NCBI RefSeq assembly: GCF_000830505.1
Contig: NZ_JXOK01000087.1
Location: 1 to 37,861 of the forward strand
Source: Vibrio mytili
GTDB taxonomy: Bacteria > Pseudomonadota > Gammaproteobacteria > Enterobacterales > Vibrionaceae
Reading direction: 5' to 3'
DNA length: 37,861 nucleotides
The notes under the pieces: model-generated
The model's input: only the letters and a program-made list of their open reading frames with translations
What the model was told of the DNA's origin: nothing
Databases searched by the model: none
Made by a program: the position numbers and the translations under genes
In this document: one piece after another, positions 33,475 through 37,861 of the stretch
Layout of the letters: each line of letters begins with the position of its first letter
Numbering within the stretch: position 1 is the first letter of the stretch

Positions 33475-33662
33475 ACTACTGCGAGAACACTGTTCTCGCT
33501 CAAATCATCAAAAACTAAAGTTTGCTCATTTAATTGATAGATAAAAAAGATCTCTCAGCGCAGAACTCTGTGGTGGAAAATGTGTTACCCATTATCTTTC
33601 ATAAGTGGGTTTGTCAGAACCAATGGGGTAATGAACGCAAGCTCTGAAACACTTTTGCCCCA
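33475..33662. repeat. Dispersed repeat, copy C
   Basis: It begins with GCGAGAAC-ACT-GTTCTCGC (33481-33499), continues through the AT tract and GTGTTACCCATTATCTTTCA, and ends near TTTTGCCCC. It is homologous to the second half of copy A (13180-13380) in the same orientation. TTACCCATT and AATGGGGTAA within it can pair as a further hairpin. The first 70 bp also match copy B on the other side of the nuclease gene. Confidence 0.88.
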
Positions 33663-33782
33663 AAACTGCTTAGCTCAAGATTCCTGACCACGTTCTTAAG
33701 TCAGTTATTGACCTATTTATCCTAATGGCAGATTATGAGTCTAGTTGAGCACTTATAATTATACAGACATGTTCAGCAATTT

Positions 33783-33812
33783 TTGAGTGGAAGGAAGAAT
33801 AAGACCTATAGA
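33783..33812 (+). promoter_or_regulatory. Possible promoter for the cassette genes
   Basis: TTGAGT and TATAGA are separated by 18 bp, upstream of the first cassette. It could drive the cassette genes in the absence of an integron platform. The match to consensus is modest and nothing else supports it. Confidence 0.3.
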
Positions 33813-33893
33813 ACAGCATGTTGCTGCTATGACGTCTGTATTTTATGAAGACAATGTCTGTTAAAAAGACACTGTTAAAGGTCAGGAGAATAA

Positions 33894-34502
33894 ATGAAAC
33901 ATCTTAGAACGTTGATAGTCATTTTACTGATAACGGTGATTCTTACTATTGCTCCGTACTTTTTCAAATTTCATGATTTATATCAATATGCAACAACACA
34001 AGACTTTGCGAATTTTGGTACGTATATCAGTGGGATTCTAACTCCTATATTTACTCTTGTTTCAATACTGTTTCTAGGTTTGCAGGTGATTGAGTCAAGC
34101 AAGCAGTCAAAGCTGGATAGAGTAATATCCGAGCATAAAATATCGTTAGATAATTTAATTAGCTCCCTCGCAAATGAAAAGCATCTCACGGAAGTAGAAG
34201 ATCAAGCATATCAATCCTATTTGAGAGGTGAAAATGTGTACTTATCATGTTCGGAGTTTTACAGAAACAACTCTCGGATGATTGAGTCATTTGGCGTAGT
34301 TTCACAAACGCTATCTCATGTTAAGAAGTTAGATGAAAAACAGTACAATATCTCAAGAGGTTTAGTTATTTCAGCCATTGACAGGGATAAGTTAGGTAAA
34401 GTTGAAAGGTTAAAGTTTTATCTCGATAACTACCGCTATAGTAGTAATCCAGAACACTATAGCTGGATTTGTGAAGAGTCTAAGCAATACGTGGAAAAGT
34501 GA
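33894..34502 (+). CDS. Two-TM membrane protein, putAbiC-like N terminus (integron cassette 1)
   Basis: 202 aa. Two transmembrane helices (about 7-25 and 45-65) surround FANFGTYISGILTPIFTLVSI, the glycine-rich motif found at the start of putative phage abortive infection proteins (putAbiC). The C-terminal 130 residues are cytoplasmic and helical. AGGAG lies 6 nt before the ATG. The gene fills an integron cassette: GTTAAAG at 33874 is the exact complement of CTTTAAC, which opens the attC after its stop. A role in abortive infection is suggested by the motif and by the Abi_C gene in the next cassette, but the family link is not certain. Confidence 0.65.
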   Translation: MKHLRTLIVILLITVILTIAPYFFKFHDLYQYATTQDFANFGTYISGILTPIFTLVSILFLGLQVIESSKQSKLDRVISEHKISLDNLISSLANEKHLTEVEDQAYQSYLRGENVYLSCSEFYRNNSRMIESFGVVSQTLSHVKKLDEKQYNISRGLVISAIDRDKLGKVERLKFYLDNYRYSSNPEHYSWICEESKQYVEK

Positions 34503-34503
34503 C

Positions 34504-34629
34504 CTTTAACCAACTGTTCGAAAGGGATTCGCAACGCGTGGCATTTTTACTATGCGTTGGTTTAAGTGATTAAGGTGGTGTGCGGCGGCTTTAGCATTGC
34601 GTTGCTCACCCCTTAACAGAGAGTTAGCT
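34504..34629 (+). repeat. Integron attC site 1 (126 bp)
   Basis: The outer box CTTTAAC (34504-34510) and the terminal core GTTAGCT (34623-34629) enclose paired inner arms: CTGTT...AAGGG with CCCCTTAACAG, and CGCAACGCG with GCGTTGC. CGCAACGCGTGGCATTTT is the hallmark of Vibrio superintegron repeats. The outer box pairs with GTTAAAG at 33874, the start of its own cassette. The crossover point is between G34623 and T34624. Confidence 0.85.
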
Positions 34630-34660
34630 CACAATCATCAATTTTTAATTAAGAGGCAAT

Positions 34661-35494
34661 ATGAGAAAAGACATTCCCGCGCCCGTAATAGCGGTTTTAT
34701 CAGACAATTTATCTGCACTCGAAACTCATGCAAGTCTCGATAACCTTTTCTTATATGCTGATGCTCCAGGTGAACCGCCTGAAGGTTCTAAACCCGTTAA
34801 AGTTCAAGCGTGGCTAAGACGAATTAACAAAGAATCAGGCGAACCACTAAAAGTCCTTGGTAAGTTGATTGAAACGTATATGGAGTTACCAAAGCAAGAA
34901 GAGGAAGAGGTCTTCCTGTGGGGAACTAACGTTACAAATCATAAAAAGGAATTCAAAGAAAAGCTTGAGTCAATTCTTGCGCAGTGCAATCTAACTTACA
35001 TTAATGGCGGTATTGTATCTGATGGTAGTTCAGCTCCAAGTCGCTCCTTGTCTGACTTAATTAAAGGTAGAGACATTCCCTCAATTGAAGCTGAATTTAC
35101 AAGAGCGCTAGCAAATGTAAACTCTGAGCCTAGAGAATCCGTGTCAGCAGCTTGCAACATTTTGGAATCCATATTTAAGGTCTATATTGCTGATGAGCAA
35201 TTAGCACAACCTCAAAAGCAAGATCTACAAAACGTTTGGAAAGTTGTGCGTGGTGATTTAGGTTTCGATCCTAAATTACTTCAAGATGATGACTTAAAAA
35301 GAGTGTTATCAGGCATTCTGTCAATTGTTGACGGTATTGGAGCATTTCGCACACATGCCAGTTCAGCGCACGGTGAGGGTCGAATTATGTATAAATTAAA
35401 ACCTCGTCATGCTCGTTTGGCAATTAACTCTGCGCATACAATAGCGATGTTTGTGCTTGAAACTTGGGACGAAAAACGTAAGTCAGCGAGCTAA
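34661..35494 (+). CDS. Abortive infection protein with Abi_C domain (integron cassette 2)
   Basis: 277 aa, soluble. The N-terminal half (1-140) is not recognised. The C-terminal region (about 145-275: RESVSAACNILESIFKVYIA, LLQDDDLKRVLSGILSIVDG, FRTHASSAHGEGR, HARLAINSAHTIAMFVLET) is the Abi_C (abortive infection C-terminus) domain with its H-A-S-S-A-H-G core. Proteins of this kind are thought to stop phage growth by harming the infected cell; the biochemical activity is unclear. AAGAGG precedes the ATG. Its TAA stop lies inside the attC outer box AGCTAAC, as usual for tightly packed cassettes. Confidence 0.85.
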   Translation: MRKDIPAPVIAVLSDNLSALETHASLDNLFLYADAPGEPPEGSKPVKVQAWLRRINKESGEPLKVLGKLIETYMELPKQEEEEVFLWGTNVTNHKKEFKEKLESILAQCNLTYINGGIVSDGSSAPSRSLSDLIKGRDIPSIEAEFTRALANVNSEPRESVSAACNILESIFKVYIADEQLAQPQKQDLQNVWKVVRGDLGFDPKLLQDDDLKRVLSGILSIVDGIGAFRTHASSAHGEGRIMYKLKPRHARLAINSAHTIAMFVLETWDEKRKSAS

Positions 35495-35611
35495 CAAACT
35501 GTTTAAGAGTGATTCGCAACGCGTGGCATTTTGGGTTTGATTCAGCTTATGTGTTTAAGGTGCAATGGTTTAGGTTTGGCGGTAGCGTTGCTCACCTTAA
35601 TGCGGCTAGGT
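35489..35611 (+). repeat. Integron attC site 2 (123 bp), 3' core altered
   Basis: The outer box AGCTAAC (35489-35495) pairs exactly with GTTAGCT at the start of cassette 2 (34623). The inner arms TTAAGAGTGA/TCACCTTAA and CGCAACGC/GCGTTGC pair well. The last core reads GCTAGGT (35605-35611) instead of GTTRRRY, a T-to-C change at the crossover that may have inactivated this end. Confidence 0.8.
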
Positions 35612-35625
35612 TTTTGGGGAATAAT

Positions 35626-36270
35626 TTGAATAATCTAATTCGAGATAATATAGCAACTATTGTTGCTGTTTTTATTACAGGTATAAGTCTAGGTGCTTTT
35701 TTTATAAAGTTTCACTCAGGTCTCTCAAATGAGCAGAGTGACTGGGGAAGCTTTGGTAGTTATATTGGCGGCGTTCTTGGTCCTTTGTTTGCGTTTTTGG
35801 CGTTTCGTGCAGGTCTAGAGAATTTAAAATTTGTTAAAAATCAACAAATTAGCTCTGAGACGCTAATCGCTATTCGAGCTTATGAGAAAGATCTTAAAGG
35901 TTTGTATGAGATGGTTGTAACTTGTGATGAGCCATGGCATTGGACGTACGATATGGGAGGAGAGTATGCAGGGTTGAAAGAACTTCCATTAAGCACTCTT
36001 TTAAAAAGTGATTCACTAGACTGGGAATATCACTTGTCAGTACTTAAAGAGAGTCCCAAGTTACGACGCCAACCCGATGGTTCTTTGTTTCAAGATAATG
36101 AAATATGGTTACAAGCTCTAAATGTGTCCAACGGGCTGTTTCGGTATATCGACTTATATCAGAAACAAGGCGGCGATCAGTCAATAATTGATTATTATAC
36201 TAGTGCTTATGAGGTTACTTACAATCGGCTTATACATAGTGAGATAGTACAAACCCATACAAACGTTTAA
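35626..36270 (+). CDS. Two-TM membrane protein, putAbiC-like N terminus (third gene)
   Basis: 214 aa from the TTG at 35626, which has GGGG 6 nt upstream. The longer frame from 35509 would run through the attC site, which is unlikely. Two transmembrane helices (about 8-28 and 48-68) flank DWGSFGSYIGGVLGPLFAFL, close to the motif FGTYISGILTPIF of the first cassette's protein, so the two are likely distant paralogues. The C-terminal half is soluble and unrecognised (WHWTYDMGGEYAGLKELP). No attC follows it, so it is either a cassette that lost its attC or the resident gene at the array end. A phage-defence role is inferred from motif and context. Confidence 0.65.
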   Translation: MNNLIRDNIATIVAVFITGISLGAFFIKFHSGLSNEQSDWGSFGSYIGGVLGPLFAFLAFRAGLENLKFVKNQQISSETLIAIRAYEKDLKGLYEMVVTCDEPWHWTYDMGGEYAGLKELPLSTLLKSDSLDWEYHLSVLKESPKLRRQPDGSLFQDNEIWLQALNVSNGLFRYIDLYQKQGGDQSIIDYYTSAYEVTYNRLIHSEIVQTHTNV

Positions 36271-36531
36271 GGTTTCAAGATACTTTTTCTAATCCAAATT
36301 TCGCACGTTAAAACCCATACTCTAAATTGCTTCTGTCCAAAAGAGAGTTTAAGATCTTTAATAGATCCCTTCCTCAGTTCGTCTTTCAATTTTGTGCTTA
36401 ATAATTCTAAAAAATACTATATCTACGTATATCAAATTGATGTCTTTGTAATCTCTGCATCTTCCCCACAATTTAGCGCACAGGTAATATGATACAATCA
36501 GCGTATTGTGCGACTCTTCGGATACATAAAA

Positions 36532-37773
36532 ATGGCAGAGTTATTTTATCAAGGTAGCAGTGAAATTGATCGAAAAGACTTAGAGAGTCATTTGTCCTCT
36601 TTGTGTCAACTAGAAAACGTAGGGGTATTACTTGGAGCAGGCGCTTCGAAGAGTGCAGGTGGTATGGTCATGAAAGAGATTTGGTTAGACTTTAAATCTC
36701 GAAATGAACCAATGCTTCCGATATTGAGAGATCAGTACAAACTGATTAGCCAAGAGGAGATTGATGCTGGTTCTGTCAATATTGAACTTTTGATTGATGA
36801 AGTGCTTAAAAACAAGAGCGTGGTGGATACTTGGCAGCAAGACTCAACTGCTTTGTTTAATGTCTTGGTTGAACTATATCGCTCAGTAACCAAAGCTGCC
36901 TTATTGGTAAATTCAGACTTTCCTGAACTTCATGTAGGGAAAAATGAGAAGTTTGATAAACACAGAAATTTACTAGAAAAGCTGCTGTCAAATCGCCAAC
37001 CAGGTCAAGCTGCACCATCCATTTTCACTACAAATTATGATTTAGCCATAGAGTGGTCAGCGGAAGAGTCAGGGATCAACCTCATAAATGGCTTTTCGGG
37101 CATTCATTCAAGAACCTTTCAACCTCACTCCTTCGATTTAGGGTTTCGTAATATAAACGCAGTAGGAGAAGCTCGTTTCGGACATTACAACATGTACCTA
37201 TACAAGCTTCACGGTTCATTGACTTGGTATCAAGATCAAAGCGGGGAAGTCATCGAATGCACTAGTTCAAAAGCTTACCAAGATTTCATTAACCCTCTCA
37301 TAAAGAATAGTAATTTCACTGAGAATCAACGTCTAATTTATCCTGGCGCCAACAAGTACCACCATACAATTGGTTTTGTATATGGTGAAATGTTTCGCCG
37401 ATTTAGTGAGTTTTTGACTAAACCACAGACCACTCTATTCGTTAATGGTTACGGTTTTGGAGATTACCACATCAATAGAATTATTCTTGGCGCTTTACTT
37501 AATCCATCTCTTCATATCGTTATCTGCTATCCAGAATTGGCAGAGCTTTGTGCAAACAGTCAGCTTCAAAATGGATTGAGTCAAGCCCAACGATGCATTG
37601 ATAAAATAAGAAAAATGAAACTAAATCAAGTCACAATCATAGGTGGCACTGAAGCTTACTTTGATAACTTCGTGGATTTGATTCCAAAACCTGTTTTGTT
37701 CCCTAAAAATAATGCAGCCAAAGTGATAGCTGAAGCTATTCAAGACCTTGGTTCAAGTAACAATGGGGAATAG
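36532..37773 (+). CDS. SIR2-family NADase-like protein of a SIR2-HerA system
   Basis: 413 aa from the ATG at 36532; a GTG at 36508 is possible, but eight extra residues add nothing conserved. The SIR2 Rossmann motifs are present: GVLLGAGASKSAGG (near 31-44), TTNYDLAIEW, LHGSLTW and NGYGFGDYHINRI. Bacterial defence SIR2 proteins of this type hydrolyse NAD+ during phage infection. The gene is followed after 3 bp by a herA-like frame, the arrangement of the SIR2-HerA (Nezha) system, where both proteins form a large complex. The 260-bp upstream gap probably holds its promoter (TACAAT near 36496). Confidence 0.88.
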   Translation: MAELFYQGSSEIDRKDLESHLSSLCQLENVGVLLGAGASKSAGGMVMKEIWLDFKSRNEPMLPILRDQYKLISQEEIDAGSVNIELLIDEVLKNKSVVDTWQQDSTALFNVLVELYRSVTKAALLVNSDFPELHVGKNEKFDKHRNLLEKLLSNRQPGQAAPSIFTTNYDLAIEWSAEESGINLINGFSGIHSRTFQPHSFDLGFRNINAVGEARFGHYNMYLYKLHGSLTWYQDQSGEVIECTSSKAYQDFINPLIKNSNFTENQRLIYPGANKYHHTIGFVYGEMFRRFSEFLTKPQTTLFVNGYGFGDYHINRIILGALLNPSLHIVICYPELAELCANSQLQNGLSQAQRCIDKIRKMKLNQVTIIGGTEAYFDNFVDLIPKPVLFPKNNAAKVIAEAIQDLGSSNNGE

Positions 37774-37776
37774 GCA

Positions 37777-37861
37777 ATGAGCTACAACGATATGTCCCAA
37801 ATAGGATACGTAGTATCTCTAGAAGGCACTAAAATTCGGGTAAATCTGTTAGATAGCCATT
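37777..37861 (+). CDS. herA: HerA-type ATPase, N terminus only (window end)
   Basis: Only 28 codons are in the window. It starts 3 bp after the SIR2 stop. The reading IGYVVSLEGTKIRVNLLDSH fits the HAS-barrel that opens HerA/FtsK-like ATPases. No P-loop is visible because the gene runs off the end. The assignment leans on the SIR2 neighbour. Confidence 0.7.
   Translation, partial: MSYNDMSQIGYVVSLEGTKIRVNLLDSH

Noticed and set aside
13094..33495. GAACNNNGTTC as Gram-positive LexA (DinR) boxes
   Set aside because: The DinR box has four central bases (GAAC-N4-GTTC). Here it is always three, and the host looks like Vibrio, whose LexA box is CTGT-N8-ACAG.
35509..35625. Upstream extension of the third membrane protein
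   Set aside because: These codons coincide with the attC site, and a TTG with a GGGG ribosome binding site follows at 35626.

Overview
The window looks like the integrase-proximal part of a Vibrio (or close Vibrionaceae) genomic island. The reasons are low overall GC, two VCR/VPR-type integron attC sites, a DUF2913-like protein, IS5- and IS3-family remnants of the kind common in vibrios, and an integrase next to a 3' fragment of tRNA-Ile(CAU). The fragment at 248-294 is an attachment-site copy. Bases 1-247 are outside the element, and the intact tRNA end is not in the window.

Layout. (1) 0.25-5.4 kb: attachment site, tyrosine integrase, AAA_14/DUF4143 ATPase with three phased promoter boxes, metallophosphoesterase, a decayed gene and a winged-HTH regulator. 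(2) 5.6-13.06 kb: DUF2913-like gene, decayed IS5 copy, a very AT-rich four-gene c-di-GMP operon (degenerate EAL, AraC-type regulator, membrane GGDEF-EAL, 50-aa zinc-ribbon protein), then an IS5 fragment abutting a broken IS3 element. (3) 13.07-33.66 kb: a repeat-rich domain with at least 17 copies of the palindrome GAACNNNGTTC, often arranged in hairpin modules between genes. It carries a one-TM protein, an exported protein, an orphan AbiEi-like antitoxin beside five palindromes spaced about 95 bp, a small basic protein, a serine resolvase, a PD-(D/E)XK protein, a type I restriction-modification operon with three inserted accessory genes, a zinc-finger/HTH protein, AlpA and a membrane Mrr-type nuclease. 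Two direct copies of a complex 350-bp site (dyads with exact 21-bp phasing plus a conserved AT block) lie at 16.7 and 30.3 kb and flank the resolvase and restriction-modification region. (4) 33.87-35.61 kb: two integron cassettes with attC sites and no integron integrase, carrying a membrane protein and an Abi_C protein, followed by a third gene related to the first cassette's protein. (5) 36.5 kb to the end: SIR2-domain protein followed by the start of HerA.

The gene content is mostly anti-phage defence: a type I R-M system, an OLD-like ATPase-TOPRIM protein (split here by a frameshift), a kinase-nucleotidyltransferase plus MATE-like pair inside the hsd operon, an Mrr-type nuclease, Abi_C, two putAbiC-like membrane proteins and SIR2-HerA. 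The least explained parts, and the best candidates for something undescribed, are the GAACNNNGTTC hairpin modules that separate genes, the paired 21-bp-phased dyad arrays, and the kinase-nucleotidyltransferase/MATE pair. All family assignments come from reading motifs by eye; no database search was run.
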